In this document: positions 25,146 through 34,854 of the stretch, in pieces
Position numbering within the stretch: position 1 is the stretch's first letter
Layout: each line of letters opens with the position of its first letter
Source: Roseateles sp.
GTDB lineage: Bacteria; Pseudomonadota; Gammaproteobacteria; Burkholderiales; Burkholderiaceae_C
Assembly: GCA_016790285.1 (NCBI GenBank)
Contig: JAEUPJ010000014.1
Coordinates: 1-64,000 of the forward strand
Reading direction: 5' to 3'
Length of the DNA stretch: 64,000 nucleotides
The notes under the pieces: generated by a model
Database searches by the model: none
Told to the model about the DNA's origin: nothing
What the model saw: the letters and a program-made list of their open reading frames with translations, nothing else
Position numbers and translations under genes: made by a program

Positions 25146-26799
25146 CGATCTTGTTGGCGCCCTGCAGCAGCGTCGCCGACTGAGGGCGATCGGCCTCCGC
25201 GCTGAACTCCAGCGTGGCGTCCACCTCGGTCACGTGCACCCGGCGCGGCGTGCTCGCGCGCAGCAGGAAGGCCGGCTGCCCCTGGGCCTGGCCCTTGAGC
25301 TGCCCCTCGGCGTCCAGGAAGACGCGGATGGCGAACTGCGGCGAGGCGTAGTCGCCCAGCAGGGCCTGCACCTGCTCGGGCGCGAGGGTGATGAAGGCCA
25401 GGTCCGCCGGCAGGTCGCCCGTGCGGGTCCAGCGCTCGGCATCGTCCTCGCCGGTGTTGGACAGCTGCAGGGCCACGGCCCGGCCGTCGGCCCCGCGCTC
25501 CACCTGCAGCCAGGCCAGCGAGTTGGGGAAGGCAAAGCGGTCGTTGCCCAGCGGCACGAGGGCCACGCTGCTGCCACCGCTGCGCTGGTTGTGCAGGACG
25601 CCGTCCTTCACGCGCAGCGTGCGCGTGGGCTGGCCCTCGCGGGCGTAGACGCCCTCCAGGGGCTTGAGCTGGTCCGCCGGCACGGCCACCGGCCGGGGGT
25701 CAGTGAACGGCTCGCCGATGGCGAACGCCGCGAGCTTGCGCGACACCAGGTCCATCGAGAAGCCCGGGCCATCGGTGTTGCGCAGGATGACGACCGTGGT
25801 CTGCGTACGGGGCAGGTAGTTCAGCATGGAGACAAAGCCATGGATGCCGCCACCGTGCGACAGCATCGGCTGGCCGCGCAGCGTGACCGCGGCAATGCCG
25901 AAGCCGTAGCGCGCGGGCTGCGCCACGCCTTCGGGCGTGATCATGCGCTGGTAGATCGCGGGGCTGATGAGCTGGCCGCCGTGCAGGGCCTGGTTCCAGC
26001 GCCACAGGCCTTCGGTGTTGGCCACCAGCGCGCCTGCCGCATGCGGTTGCGTCATGCTCAGGAAGCCGGCGGGCGCCACCTGGCGCTCCGCGTTGAGCGT
26101 GTAGCCCTGGGCCATGCCCTTGAAGAGGCGGTTGGGGTCGGGGTAGAGCACCGTCTTGATGCCGGCAGGCTGCAGCAGCAACTCGTCGAGGCTCTGGTGC
26201 CAGGACTTGCCGCTGATGGCCTCCACCACCGCGCCGAGCAGCACGTAGCCGGAGTTGTTGTACGCCCACTTCTCGCCTGGGGCGAAGTCCACCGGCTGGT
26301 CGCGGAACTCCTTGATGAGCGCGGCCGTCGTGAGGTCGCGCCGGATGGGGCCGTCCATGTAGCCGGGGATGCCGGTGTAACTCTTCACGCCCGAGGTGTG
26401 GTTGAGCAGCTGCAGCAGCGTGATCTTGCTGCCGCTCGGATAGTCAGGCAGGTACTTGGACAGCGGGTCGTCCAGCGCCGCCTTGCCGGCGTCGACCTGC
26501 TTGAGCAGCGCGGCGGCCGCGAACTGCTTGGTGACCGAGCCGATGCGCATGAGCTGGTCGGGCCGCAGGGGCACGCCCAGCTCGACGCTGGCCATGCCGC
26601 GTGCACCTTTGTAGAGCAGCTGGTTGCCGCGGGCCACGAGCACGGTGACCCCGGGGCCGTCGGGGGCGATCTTCTGGCCGTCGAGCAGCTGCTCGGCGTA
26701 AGCGGCCATGGCGGCCGGCGTGGCGGGCTGGCCGGCCAGGGCAGCCTGCGCGGTGATCAACAGGAGGGCGGCGGTGACGGAGGCGGGGATGGCGCGCAT
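25129..26799 (-). CDS. CubicO/class C beta-lactamase-like serine hydrolase
   Basis: From ATG 26799 the protein has 556 aa with a signal peptide (cleavage near ALAG). The penicillin-binding fold shows S88-V-T-K91 (nucleophile motif), Y180-N-N182, and HGGGIHG as the third motif. A C-terminal lipocalin-like beta domain of about 180 residues follows. Members include esterases, D-aminopeptidases and beta-lactamase relatives, so the substrate is open. A start at 26832 would add 11 residues before the signal peptide and looks less likely. Confidence 0.88.
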   Translation of the reverse strand: MRAIPASVTAALLLITAQAALAGQPATPAAMAAYAEQLLDGQKIAPDGPGVTVLVARGNQLLYKGARGMASVELGVPLRPDQLMRIGSVTKQFAAAALLKQVDAGKAALDDPLSKYLPDYPSGSKITLLQLLNHTSGVKSYTGIPGYMDGPIRRDLTTAALIKEFRDQPVDFAPGEKWAYNNSGYVLLGAVVEAISGKSWHQSLDELLLQPAGIKTVLYPDPNRLFKGMAQGYTLNAERQVAPAGFLSMTQPHAAGALVANTEGLWRWNQALHGGQLISPAIYQRMITPEGVAQPARYGFGIAAVTLRGQPMLSHGGGIHGFVSMLNYLPRTQTTVVILRNTDGPGFSMDLVSRKLAAFAIGEPFTDPRPVAVPADQLKPLEGVYAREGQPTRTLRVKDGVLHNQRSGGSSVALVPLGNDRFAFPNSLAWLQVERGADGRAVALQLSNTGEDDAERWTRTGDLPADLAFITLAPEQVQALLGDYASPQFAIRVFLDAEGQLKGQAQGQPAFLLRASTPRRVHVTEVDATLEFSAEADRPQSATLLQGANKIVMVRK

Positions 26800-26904
26800 G
26801 GAAGACGTCGTGATGTCGAAGCGCCGCAGCATCGTGGCCGCGTCGGCGGCATGCAAGCCGGTGTGCGACGAACTGCACGATCGTGGGGACAGGCCGCACG
26901 GCCA

Positions 26905-26921
26905 TCCACAGCGTCTGTGGA
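26905..26921. repeat. perfect inverted repeat with DnaA-box-like half
   Basis: TCCACAG-CGT-CTGTGGA lies between the divergent hydrolase and acyltransferase genes. The right half extends to TGTGGACAA (26916-26924), one mismatch from a DnaA box. It may be an operator. Confidence 0.4.
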
Positions 26922-26986
26922 CAAGTCCGTGAACAGCCTGCGGGTGGAAGTCGCAAGTCCTTGGCAGATCAACGTTTTTCTTGCGC

Positions 26987-27003
26987 TGCCTCAGTTTGAG
27001 GCA
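26987..27003. repeat. 17-bp operator-like palindrome
   Basis: TGCCTCA-GTT-TGAGGCA ends 26 bp before the acyltransferase start codon. Its position suits a repressor site for the plus-strand gene. Confidence 0.45.
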
Positions 27004-27029
27004 ATGCACCAGGACGGGACAATCGCGGG

Positions 27030-27620
27030 ATGCACCGCACCATCTTCACCACCCCCGTCGTCAGCACCCTGCTGCGCGGCTTCTCGCTCGCCTGGCTGCG
27101 CCTGGCGGGCTGGACCGTCCAGGGCGCCCTGCCGGAGCAGGCGCGCAAGAGCGTCTTCATCGCCGCCCCGCACACCAGCAACTGGGACCTGCCCTACACC
27201 CTTTTCGCCGCGTTCGCGCTGCGGCTCACGCCCTACTGGATGGGCAAGGCCTCGATCTTCAAGTTCCCGTTCGGCGGCGTGATGCGCTGGCTGGGCGGCA
27301 TCCCCGTGGACCGCAGCAAGTCCAACAACCTCGTGGCCGCCTCGGCGGAAGCGCTGGTGGCCGCCGATGGCGACGTGCAGCTGATCGTGCCGCCCGAGGG
27401 CACGCGCAGCAAGACGGTCTACTGGAAGACGGGCTTCTACTGGATCGCCGTCACGGCGAAGCTGCCCATCGTCATGGCCTACATGGACTACCCACGCAAG
27501 CTCGTGGGCCTGGGCCCGCTGTTCCTGCCCACGGGCGATGTCGAGGCCGACATGGCCGAGATCAAGCGCTACTACGCCCAGTACAAGGGCAAGAACGCGA
27601 GTCAATTCACGCACGAATGA
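27030..27620 (+). CDS. PlsC-like 1-acyl-glycerol-phosphate acyltransferase family protein
   Basis: The 196-aa protein has the acyltransferase motifs APHTSNWD (His48, Asp53; HX4D) and PPEGTRSK (about residue 124). One or two hydrophobic segments suggest a membrane-associated enzyme transferring acyl chains to a phospholipid or related acceptor. It is shorter than housekeeping PlsC and belongs to a divergent branch found in many proteobacteria, so the acceptor is uncertain. Its stop overlaps the start of the VF530 gene. Confidence 0.87.
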   Translation: MHRTIFTTPVVSTLLRGFSLAWLRLAGWTVQGALPEQARKSVFIAAPHTSNWDLPYTLFAAFALRLTPYWMGKASIFKFPFGGVMRWLGGIPVDRSKSNNLVAASAEALVAADGDVQLIVPPEGTRSKTVYWKTGFYWIAVTAKLPIVMAYMDYPRKLVGLGPLFLPTGDVEADMAEIKRYYAQYKGKNASQFTHE

Positions 27621-27859
27621 GCACGACACCCGCCTCCAAAGACCCCCTGCACGGCCTGACGCTGGAGGCCATCGTCACCGCGCTGGTCGAGCACTTCGGC
27701 TGGGCCGAACTCGGCCAGCGCATCGAGATCAAGTGCTTTCGCATCGACCCGAGCGTGTCGTCGAGCCTGAAGTTCCTGCGCAAGACACCCTGGGCGCGCG
27801 CCAAGGTGCAGAGCCTGTACCTGTTCATGCGGCGCGAGCAGGCCCGCGCATCGCGCTAG
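27617..27859 (+). CDS. VF530 family small DNA-binding-like protein
   Basis: The 80-aa protein contains DPLHGLTLEAIVTALVEHFGW and FRIDPSVSSSLKFLRKTPWAR (seen in pieces), the hallmark of the VF530/DUF2132 family. A structure of that family suggests DNA binding. Its ATG overlaps the acyltransferase stop (ATGA), so the two are translationally coupled. The biological role is unknown. Confidence 0.88.
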   Translation: MSTTPASKDPLHGLTLEAIVTALVEHFGWAELGQRIEIKCFRIDPSVSSSLKFLRKTPWARAKVQSLYLFMRREQARASR

Positions 27860-27908
27860 GGCAGGACGCTCGGGCCGAGCGCCGGGCCGCCCCAAGCCGG
27901 CCCGCAAT

Positions 27909-27945
27909 GGCGATGTGGGAGCGGCTCAAAGCCGCGAACATCGCC
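27909..27945. repeat. REP-like imperfect palindrome
   Basis: GGCGATGT pairs with ACATCGCC as outer stem and GCGGCT with AGCCGC as inner stem (loop CAA), separated by a GGGA/GA bulge. The core GTGGGAGCGGCT...AGCCGCGA closely resembles the REP elements abundant in Pseudomonas and Xanthomonas. It lies between convergent genes and could also act as a bidirectional terminator. Confidence 0.6.
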
Positions 27946-28007
27946 GTCCCCTCGGGGGACCGGCCGGGCTTTGCCCGCGTTCAGCGGCGCAAGCCCGGAC
28001 GAGGGGT

Positions 28008-28265
28008 CTACTTCGCTTCCGGGAGCTCGATCTTGACCTCGAGCACTTCGAGGTCGCCCTGGCGCTCCATGTGCACCTTGATGTCGTCGGGGTTGATCGA
28101 CACGTATTTGCTGATGACGGCCACCAGCTCGCGCTGCAGCTGCGGCAGGTAGTCGGGGCTGCTGCTGCGGCCGTTGCGCTCGTGGGCGAGGATGAGCTGC
28201 AGGCGCTCCTTGGCGACGCTGGCGGAGCTCTTCTTTTCGCCGAGGAAGAAGTTCAGGAATCCCAT
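28008..28265 (-). CDS. minE: cell division topological specificity factor MinE
   Basis: The 85-aa protein has the amphipathic N-terminus MGFLNFFLG for membrane contact and the anti-MinCD region [12 protein letters not shown], followed by the topological domain. It displaces MinC and stimulates MinD ATPase, giving pole-to-pole oscillation. The gene is last of minCDE and 13 bp after minD. Confidence 0.97.
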   Translation of the reverse strand: MGFLNFFLGEKKSSASVAKERLQLILAHERNGRSSSPDYLPQLQRELVAVISKYVSINPDDIKVHMERQGDLEVLEVKIELPEAK

Positions 28266-28278
28266 GACCTGGCCTCCT

Positions 28279-29094
28279 TCACTTGCCGCCGAAGACGCGC
28301 TTGAACCAGCTCTGCTTCACGGCCTCGGTGAAGCGCATGGGCTTGTCCTCGCCGAGGAAGCGGGCCACCACGTCCTTGTAGGCCTCGGCCACATCGGTGC
28401 CCTGCAGGTGGATGGCCGGCGTGCCCTGGTTGGACGCCTGCAGCACGCTCTCGCTCTCGGGGATGACGCCGATCAGCGGCGTGCGCAGGATCTCGTGGAT
28501 GTCGTCCAGGCTCAGCATCTGGCCGCCTTCCACCCGGTTGGGGTTGTAGCGCGTGATGAGCAGGTGCTCCTTGACCGGGTCGCCGCCTTCGATGGCGCGC
28601 TTGGTCTTGCTGGAGAGCATGCCCAGGATGCGGTCGCTGTCGCGCACCGAGGAGACTTCGGGGTTGGTCACGACCAGCGCCTCGTCGGCGTAGTGCATGG
28701 CCATCAGCGCGCCCGTCTCGATGCCGGCAGGGGAGTCGCAGACGATGTAGTCGAACTCCATGGCCTTGAGCTCGTCGAGCACGCGCTCCACGCCTTCTTG
28801 CTTGAGGGCGTCCTTGTCGCGCGTCTGAGAGGCGGCCAGGATGTAGAGCTTGTCGAGCTGCTTGTCCTTGATGAGGGCCTGGGTCAGCTTGATCTCGTCG
28901 TTGATGACGTTGATGAGGTCGTACACCACGCGGCGCTCGACACCCATGATCAGGTCGAGGTTGCGCAGGCCCACGTCGAAGTCGATGACGCAGGTCTTGA
29001 GGCCGCGCATCGCGAGGCCCGTGGCAAAGCTTGCGCTGGTGGTGGTCTTGCCGACCCCGCCCTTGCCGGATGTGACGACGACGATCTTGGTCAT
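28279..29094 (-). CDS. minD: septum site-determining ATPase MinD
   Basis: From ATG 29094 the protein has 271 aa. It has the deviant Walker A GKGGVGKT (residues 10-17), the switch region with [10 protein letters not shown], and a C-terminal amphipathic helix ([12 protein letters not shown]) for membrane binding. It recruits MinC to the membrane and oscillates with MinE. An upstream in-frame start at 29145 would overlap the end of minC and adds nonconserved residues. Confidence 0.97.
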   Translation of the reverse strand: MTKIVVVTSGKGGVGKTTTSASFATGLAMRGLKTCVIDFDVGLRNLDLIMGVERRVVYDLINVINDEIKLTQALIKDKQLDKLYILAASQTRDKDALKQEGVERVLDELKAMEFDYIVCDSPAGIETGALMAMHYADEALVVTNPEVSSVRDSDRILGMLSSKTKRAIEGGDPVKEHLLITRYNPNRVEGGQMLSLDDIHEILRTPLIGVIPESESVLQASNQGTPAIHLQGTDVAEAYKDVVARFLGEDKPMRFTEAVKQSWFKRVFGGK

Positions 29095-29141
29095 CTGGGG
29101 CTTTCCTGGTTGGTTCAGTTCAATGGGGTTCACAGCGGGCG

Positions 29142-29981
29142 TCACAGGGACAGCGGCTGCATCAGCAGCTTCTCGCCGTCAAGCAGCACCTGCGCGGGCT
29201 TGCCGGCCACGTCGGCCGGCAGCGGGTTCTCGGTCGTGCGGTAGATGCCGGCGATCGACAGCAGCTCGGCTTCCAGGCTGTGGGCGTAGATGCGCGCCGA
29301 GGTGTCGCCGCGCGCACCGGCAATCGCCTTGCCGCGCAGAGGCGCATAGACATGCACGCTGCCGTCGGCGATCACTTCGGCGCCGTGGTTCACGAGGGCC
29401 AGCACGACGAGGTCGCCGCCCTTGGCATACACGCGCTGGCCGGAGCGCAGCGGCTTGTCGACGACCATCGTGGGCGCCGGCGCCGCGGGCTTCTCGATGA
29501 ACTTCTCGACGACGATCTCGCGCACCACTTCCCGCACCACCTCGCGCACGGGCTCCGACGGCGCTGCGGCACGCTCGGCGACGGGTTCGTCGGCCGCATC
29601 GGCCAGGCCCAGCTCATGCGCGAGCGCCAGCTCCTCGGGCGTGGCGCCCGCCACGGCCACGGGCTGCAGCTGGCTGTCGCGCAGCAACTGCACGATGCCG
29701 CGCAGGTCCACGGGGGCGGGGCCGTCCAGCGCGAGCGGCGCCTGGCCTTCGGTGGCCGGCGAGGCCGAGGCCGCGCGCGGCACGGCGGTGAGGTCGATGA
29801 CGACGGGCTCATGCTCGAAACCGCCCTGGCCGGCGCGTGAGGCCCAGTCCGCGGCGATCTCGGCCATGTCGCTGCTGTGCAGCACCAGGCCCAGCAGGCT
29901 GAAGCGGCGCGACTTCAATTCGAAAGTGCTGGCACGTGAAGCGGCCCTGCGCCCCCCGTTGTCCCTCGTCTGATCCGCCAT
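29142..29981 (-). CDS. minC: septum site-determining protein MinC
   Basis: The 279-aa division inhibitor has an N-terminal FtsZ-inhibitory domain (about 15-120), an alanine/glutamate-rich linker with [15 protein letters not shown], and a C-terminal beta-helix domain containing [20 protein letters not shown] and [14 protein letters not shown]. It prevents FtsZ rings at poles together with MinD. It is the first gene of minCDE, transcribed away from the DnaA-box-rich segment. Confidence 0.95.
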   Translation of the reverse strand: MADQTRDNGGRRAASRASTFELKSRRFSLLGLVLHSSDMAEIAADWASRAGQGGFEHEPVVIDLTAVPRAASASPATEGQAPLALDGPAPVDLRGIVQLLRDSQLQPVAVAGATPEELALAHELGLADAADEPVAERAAAPSEPVREVVREVVREIVVEKFIEKPAAPAPTMVVDKPLRSGQRVYAKGGDLVVLALVNHGAEVIADGSVHVYAPLRGKAIAGARGDTSARIYAHSLEAELLSIAGIYRTTENPLPADVAGKPAQVLLDGEKLLMQPLSL

Positions 29982-30002
29982 CGCCCCGTTGCCGCCTCGT
30001 CA

Positions 30003-30595
30003 AAAGGCCGCGAGTTTAGCCGCCGCCCCCACACCGCCCGGTTGGGGACTGCCCCCAGCGCCGGGCCGGCACGCCGGCACGCCGCCTCAAAAACAGGCAC
30101 GCCAGCCCGGGTGGCGGCCGATCAAGCACTTAGCGCGGCTGTCGTCAGATGCCCCACAGACTTGTCCACAGTTCGCGGGGACAAAACCGGGGTTTCACGT
30201 CATCCAGACGCGTGACATCCGCCCACTGCGGCTTGACTTATCCCCAAATTCGGCACCCGTCAAGCGTTTTGGACCCTGACCCCCGCCCCGGCCTCATCAA
30301 CCCGGCTGACTTCGCTAAGTGGTTGATTCATATAGGAAGCCGTCGGGTGCTCAAAAATTCAGCAACCTAAGCGGAGCCGCATCACACAAGGGCTTGGCTG
30401 CGATGCAGCCCCCTTTTCCACAAAGTTTTCCACAGACTCGGTGGATAGGTTGCAGAACTGTTACGGATCAGTGACTTAGGCCCGGTCGTTGAGGCTGTCT
30501 GTAGCTTTCGGCGCCAAGTGCGAAGGCCTGCCGGGGCGGCGCGCGGGTTACATTGGCCCATGCCCGCGCATCCGGGCGCTCCCAGGAGACCGCAG
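30003..30595. other. 593-bp gene-free segment with a cluster of DnaA-box-like 9-mers
   Basis: No credible coding frame is present. The plus strand carries TTGTCCACA (30162-30170), TTATCCCCA (30238-30246), TTTTCCACA (30414-30422) and TTTTCCACA (30426-30434). Two of these match TTWTNCACA exactly and two differ by one base. An opposite-strand candidate (GGTGGATAG, 30440) is weak. An AT-richer patch lies at 30310-30370. The segment resembles a replication origin or a DnaA-responsive control region for minC or metG. No dnaA, dnaN, parAB or rpmH lies in the window. Confidence 0.5.
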
Positions 30596-30778
30596 GTGGC
30601 CACACCGAACTACAGCTATGAGAAACGCCAGCGTGAACTGGCCAAGAAACGCAAGGCCGAAGAAAAGCGCCAGCGCAAGCTGAGCGGCAAGCCCGCCGAG
30701 GATGATGGGCCCGCCGAGGCCGACAGCCACACGCCACCGCCCCCCGGCGAACCCGGCCCGGCCGAACCGCAAACCTAG
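30596..30778 (+). CDS. small lysine-rich conserved hypothetical protein
   Basis: The 60-aa protein begins ATPNYSYEKRQRELAKKRK and continues with a highly charged helix and a proline-rich tail. I recognise this start as a small family common in Burkholderiales, function unknown. The start is GTG 30596, 7 nt after an AGGAG ribosome binding site. Upstream in-frame ATG 30518 would add residues without family character. metG follows after 42 bp. Confidence 0.65.
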   Translation: MATPNYSYEKRQRELAKKRKAEEKRQRKLSGKPAEDDGPAEADSHTPPPPGEPGPAEPQT

Positions 30779-30820
30779 AATCGCGGGCTTTCCCGTCCTG
30801 ACCCAGCCGCCACAGCGCCC

Positions 30821-32866
30821 ATGCCCCGCCAGCTCTTCGTCACCACTGCCCTGCCCTATGCCAACGCCGGTTTCCACATCGGCCACATCATGGAGTACAC
30901 CCAGGCCGACATCTGGGTTCGCTACCAGCGCATGGCGGGCTCGCAGGTGCACTTCGTCTGCGCGGACGACGCCCACGGCGCGCCGATCATGATCGCGGCC
31001 GAGAAGGCCGGCAAGACACCGCAGGACTTCGTCGCCGGCATCGCTGCCGGCCGCAAGCAGTACCTCGACGGCTTTCACATCAGCTTCGACAACTGGCACT
31101 CCACCGACGGGCCGGAGAACCACGAGCTGTCCAAGGCCGTCTATCTGGCCCTGCGGCACAACGAGCTGATCTCGACCAAGACCATCGAGCAGTTCTTCGA
31201 CCCCGCCAAGTCGATGTTCCTGCCCGACCGCTTCATCAAGGGCGAATGCCCGAAGTGCGGCGCGAAGGACCAGTACGGCGACTCCTGCGAGGTCTGCGGC
31301 GCCGTCTACGCACCCACCGAGCTGAAGAACCCCTACTCGGTGCTGTCGGGCGCCACGCCGGTGCTCAAGACGAGCGAGCATTACTTCTTCAAGCTCAGCG
31401 ACCCGCGCTGCGTCGAGTTCCTCACGCAGTGGACGCAGGATGCGGGCCGGCTGCAGCCCGAAGTGCTCAACAAGATCCGCGAGTGGTTCGAGCCCGACGA
31501 AGAAGGCAACAACCGCCTGAGCGACTGGGACATCAGCCGCGACGCGCCCTACTTCGGCATCGAGATCCCCGACGCGCCGGGCAAGTACTTCTACGTCTGG
31601 CTGGACGCCCCCATCGGCTACCTCGCCTCGCTGAAGAACTACTTCGGCAAGATCGGCCAGGATTACGACGCCTTCATGGCCGACGAATCGGTGGAGCAGA
31701 TCCACTTCATCGGCAAGGACATCACCTACTTCCACACGCTGTTCTGGCCGGCCATGCTGCATTTCAGCGGCCGCAAGACGCCCAACCACGTGTTCGTGCA
31801 CGGCTTCATGACCGTCAATGGCGGCGAGAAGATGAGCAAGAGCCGCGGCACGGGGCTGGACCCGCTCAAGTACCTGAGCCTGGGCCTGAACGCCGAGTGG
31901 CTGCGCTACTACATTGCCGCCAAGCTCAATGCCCGCGTCGAGGACATCGACTTCAACCCCGAGGACTTCGCCGCCCGCGTCAACAGCGACCTGGTGGGCA
32001 AGTACATCAACATCGCCTCGCGCGCGGCCGGTTTCCTGACCAAGCGTTTCGGCGGCAAGCTCAGCGCCGACCTGGGCGTGGAAGGCCGCATGCTGCTGGA
32101 CGCCCTGCGCGCCCACAGCGGCGCCATCGCCGAGCTGTACGAGAGCCGCGAGTTCGGCAAGGCCCTGCGCGAGATCATGGCGCTGGCCGACAAGGTCAAC
32201 GAGTTCGTCGACCAGCACAAGCCCTGGGAGCTGGCCAAGCAGGACGGCATGGATGCCGCGCTGCACGACGTCTGCAGCGTCTGCATCGAAGCCTTCCGCG
32301 TGCTGACCGTCTACCTCAAGCCCGTGCTGCCGGCGCTGGCGGCGCAGGTCGAGGCCTTCCTGAAGGTCGAGCCGCTGCAGTGGCCCGATGCCGCACGGTC
32401 GCTGGGCGCGCACACCATCGGCACCTACCAGCACCTGATGCAGCGCGTGGACCTGACCAAGGTCGAGCAGCTGTTCGAGGCCCCGCCCGCGCCCAAGGTG
32501 GTGCCCGGCGGCGAAGACATCGCCGCCGAGATCAAGATCGACGACTTCGCCAAGGTCGACCTGCGCATCGCCAGGATCGTCAAGGCCGAGCTGGTGGAGG
32601 GCTCCGACAAGCTGCTGCGCCTGACGCTGGACGCCGGCGAAGGCCGCACGCGCAACGTCTTCAGCGGCATCCGCAGCGCCTACAAGCCCGAAGACCTGGA
32701 AGGCAAACTGACCGTGCTGGTGGCCAACCTGGCGCCGCGCAAGATGAAGTTCGGCGTCAGCGAGGGCATGGTGCTGGCTGCGAGCCACGCCGACGAGAAG
32801 GCCAACCCGGGCATCTTCGTGCTCGAGCCCCACACGGGCGCCCAGCCGGGCATGCGGGTGCGCTGA
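30821..32866 (+). CDS. metG: methionyl-tRNA synthetase
   Basis: This 681-aa class I synthetase shows HIGH at 19-22 ([12 protein letters not shown]), a zinc knuckle [18 protein letters not shown] and KMSKS at 337-341. The C-terminal EMAP/Trbp111-like tRNA-binding domain ([12 protein letters not shown]...[13 protein letters not shown]) makes it the long dimeric form. It charges both initiator and elongator tRNA-Met. Confidence 0.98.
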   Translation: MPRQLFVTTALPYANAGFHIGHIMEYTQADIWVRYQRMAGSQVHFVCADDAHGAPIMIAAEKAGKTPQDFVAGIAAGRKQYLDGFHISFDNWHSTDGPENHELSKAVYLALRHNELISTKTIEQFFDPAKSMFLPDRFIKGECPKCGAKDQYGDSCEVCGAVYAPTELKNPYSVLSGATPVLKTSEHYFFKLSDPRCVEFLTQWTQDAGRLQPEVLNKIREWFEPDEEGNNRLSDWDISRDAPYFGIEIPDAPGKYFYVWLDAPIGYLASLKNYFGKIGQDYDAFMADESVEQIHFIGKDITYFHTLFWPAMLHFSGRKTPNHVFVHGFMTVNGGEKMSKSRGTGLDPLKYLSLGLNAEWLRYYIAAKLNARVEDIDFNPEDFAARVNSDLVGKYINIASRAAGFLTKRFGGKLSADLGVEGRMLLDALRAHSGAIAELYESREFGKALREIMALADKVNEFVDQHKPWELAKQDGMDAALHDVCSVCIEAFRVLTVYLKPVLPALAAQVEAFLKVEPLQWPDAARSLGAHTIGTYQHLMQRVDLTKVEQLFEAPPAPKVVPGGEDIAAEIKIDDFAKVDLRIARIVKAELVEGSDKLLRLTLDAGEGRTRNVFSGIRSAYKPEDLEGKLTVLVANLAPRKMKFGVSEGMVLAASHADEKANPGIFVLEPHTGAQPGMRVR

Positions 32867-32982
32867 GGCCATGAGCGCCCCGCTCGGCCAGTCGCGGCGC
32901 CGCCGCTTCATCGCCGAGCGCTACCACTGCGGTCCTCCAGGCACGGCGCGCCTCGCGTCGTGTGCCCTTGCCCGGAGACCCC

Positions 32983-34629
32983 ATGCCCCTGCCCCGCCTG
33001 CATCCCTTTCGCCCCCGCAGCCTCGCGCTGCTGGCAGGCTATTCGCGCGAACAGCTGGTCACTGACGTCGGCGCCGGCATCACCGTCGGCATCGTCGCCC
33101 TGCCCCTGGCGCTGGCGTTTGCCATCGCCTCCGGGCTGCGTCCCGAGCAGGGCCTGGCCACGGCCATCATCGCGGGCTTCCTGATCTCGCTGCTGGGGGG
33201 CTCCAGCGTGCAGATCGGCGGGCCGGCCGGCGCCTTCATCGTCGTGGTCTACGGCATCCTGCAGCGCTACGGGCTGGCCAACCTGCTGCTGGCCACCATG
33301 GGCGCGGGCGTGCTGCTGCTGCTGATGGGCGCCCTGCGCCTGGGGGCGCTGGTGCGCTTCATCCCGGTGGCCATCGTGACGGGCTTCACCAACGGCATCG
33401 CCGTGCTCATTGCGCTGGCCCAGCTGAAGGACTTCCTGGGCCTGCGCATCGAGAAGATGCCGGCGGACTTCTTCGGCCAGATCGAGGCCCTGGCCACCCA
33501 CATCGGCAGCGTCAACCCGGCAGCACCCGCACTGGCCGCGGCCTGCATGGCCGTCGTGCTGCTCTGGCCCAAGAACATCGCGCAGGACCGGCCGCTCACG
33601 GGCCTGCGTCGAGCCCTGGCCTTGCTGCCCGGCACCGTGATCGCCCTGGCGGCTGCCACCGCGGTCACGGCGGCCTTCGCGCTGCCGCTGGACACCATCG
33701 GCAGCCGCTTCGGCGGCATCCCGCAATCGCTGCCGGCCCTGGCCTGGCCCACGCTCGACTGGGCTGGCGCCAAGCAGCTCGTCATCCCCACGCTGACGCT
33801 TGCGCTGCTGGGCGCCATCGAGTCGCTGCTGTGCGCCCGCGTGGCCGACAAGCTCACCCCCCACCTGCCCCGGCACGACCCCAACCAGGAACTGATGGCC
33901 CAGGGCATCGCCAACCTGACCGTGCCGCTGTTCGGCGGGCTGCCGGCCACCGGCACCATCGCCCGCACCGTCACCAACATCCGCGCCGGCGCCACCAGCC
34001 CGGTGGCGGGCATCGTGCATGCGTTGACGCTGCTCGTCATCCTGCTGGCCGCCGCGCCGCTGGCCGCCCATGTGCCGCTGGCCGCACTCGCCGGGATCCT
34101 GCTCGTGGTGGCCTGGAACATGGGCGAGTGGCACGAGTTCGCGCGCCTGAAGCGCTTCAACCTCACCTACCGCACCTTGCTGGTGGGCACCTTCACGCTC
34201 ACCGTCGTGGCCGACCTGACGGTGGCGGTGGAAGTGGGCCTCGTCACGGCCTGCCTGTTCTTCGTCTACCGCATGAGCCAGCTCTTCCAGCTGCGCCCGC
34301 TGGCCGAGGCCCCGGCGGGCGTGGCAGCCTACGAGCTCTACGGCGCCTTGTTCTTCGGCGCGGTCGGCAAGCTGGAGACGCTGCCGGAGCAGCTGCCCGC
34401 GGGCACCCGCACGGTGGCGCTGCAGATGCACCGCCTCGTGCAGATGGACACGACGGGCGTGGAAGCCCTGCGCGAGCTGCTGCGGGCGCTGGGCAAGCGC
34501 GACGTGAGACTGGTGCTCATCCAGGTCAACGCCCAGCCCCTGGACCTGCTGCGCCGCAGCGGCCTGGCCGCCGAGCTGGGCGAGGGGGCGATCATGCAAT
34601 CGCTGTCCGAACTAAAATCACCGGCTTAG
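32983..34629 (+). CDS. SulP family anion transporter with STAS domain
   Basis: The 548-aa inner-membrane protein has about ten to twelve hydrophobic segments. SulP signatures include PLALAFAIASGLRPEQGL and QIGGPAGAFIVVVYGI, and a C-terminal STAS domain (about 445-548) contains MHRLVQMDTTGVEAL. Members move sulfate, bicarbonate or dicarboxylates; the substrate cannot be told. ATG 32983 follows CGGAGACC; an earlier GTG at 32962 is less likely. Confidence 0.92.
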   Translation: MPLPRLHPFRPRSLALLAGYSREQLVTDVGAGITVGIVALPLALAFAIASGLRPEQGLATAIIAGFLISLLGGSSVQIGGPAGAFIVVVYGILQRYGLANLLLATMGAGVLLLLMGALRLGALVRFIPVAIVTGFTNGIAVLIALAQLKDFLGLRIEKMPADFFGQIEALATHIGSVNPAAPALAAACMAVVLLWPKNIAQDRPLTGLRRALALLPGTVIALAAATAVTAAFALPLDTIGSRFGGIPQSLPALAWPTLDWAGAKQLVIPTLTLALLGAIESLLCARVADKLTPHLPRHDPNQELMAQGIANLTVPLFGGLPATGTIARTVTNIRAGATSPVAGIVHALTLLVILLAAAPLAAHVPLAALAGILLVVAWNMGEWHEFARLKRFNLTYRTLLVGTFTLTVVADLTVAVEVGLVTACLFFVYRMSQLFQLRPLAEAPAGVAAYELYGALFFGAVGKLETLPEQLPAGTRTVALQMHRLVQMDTTGVEALRELLRALGKRDVRLVLIQVNAQPLDLLRRSGLAAELGEGAIMQSLSELKSPA

Positions 34630-34644
34630 CCCACGAGACCCGCC

Positions 34645-34848
34645 ATGCCGCTGTTCTGGAAACCCTACAAGTCCGAAGTCACGCAATTCATCGAGCAGCT
34701 CAAGGCCCAGCGCCCCACGCTGGAAGCCGAACAGCGCGCCGGCCGCGCCCTGCTGTGGGACAAGGAGCAGGACCGCTCGGCCCAGTCCGAGTTCACCCAG
34801 GCCCGCGTGGCCCAGAAGCCCTACGTCTACCAGACGGACTCGAAGTAA
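34645..34848 (+). CDS. DUF3460 family protein
   Basis: The 67-aa protein reads PLFWKPYKSEVTQFIEQLK and ends with ARVAQKPYVYQTD, the DUF3460 pattern restricted to betaproteobacteria. The role is unknown. It lies 6 bp before scpA, an arrangement conserved in the group, suggesting a shared transcript. Confidence 0.9.
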   Translation: MPLFWKPYKSEVTQFIEQLKAQRPTLEAEQRAGRALLWDKEQDRSAQSEFTQARVAQKPYVYQTDSK

Positions 34849-34854
34849 ACCGCG

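Noticed and set aside
26800-27009. N-terminal extension of the serine hydrolase
   Set aside because: The added residues precede a clear signal peptide and cover the divergent promoter region.
29460-29560. Repetitive-looking block in minC as a repeat element
   Set aside because: It encodes the charged linker [14 protein letters not shown] and needs no other explanation.
30548-32911. Long minus-strand open frame opposite metG
   Set aside because: metG is certain on the plus strand, and the antisense translation has no family pattern.
32871-33065. Small frame between metG and the SulP gene
   Set aside because: It overlaps the transporter start, has shadow-like composition and no recognised relatives.
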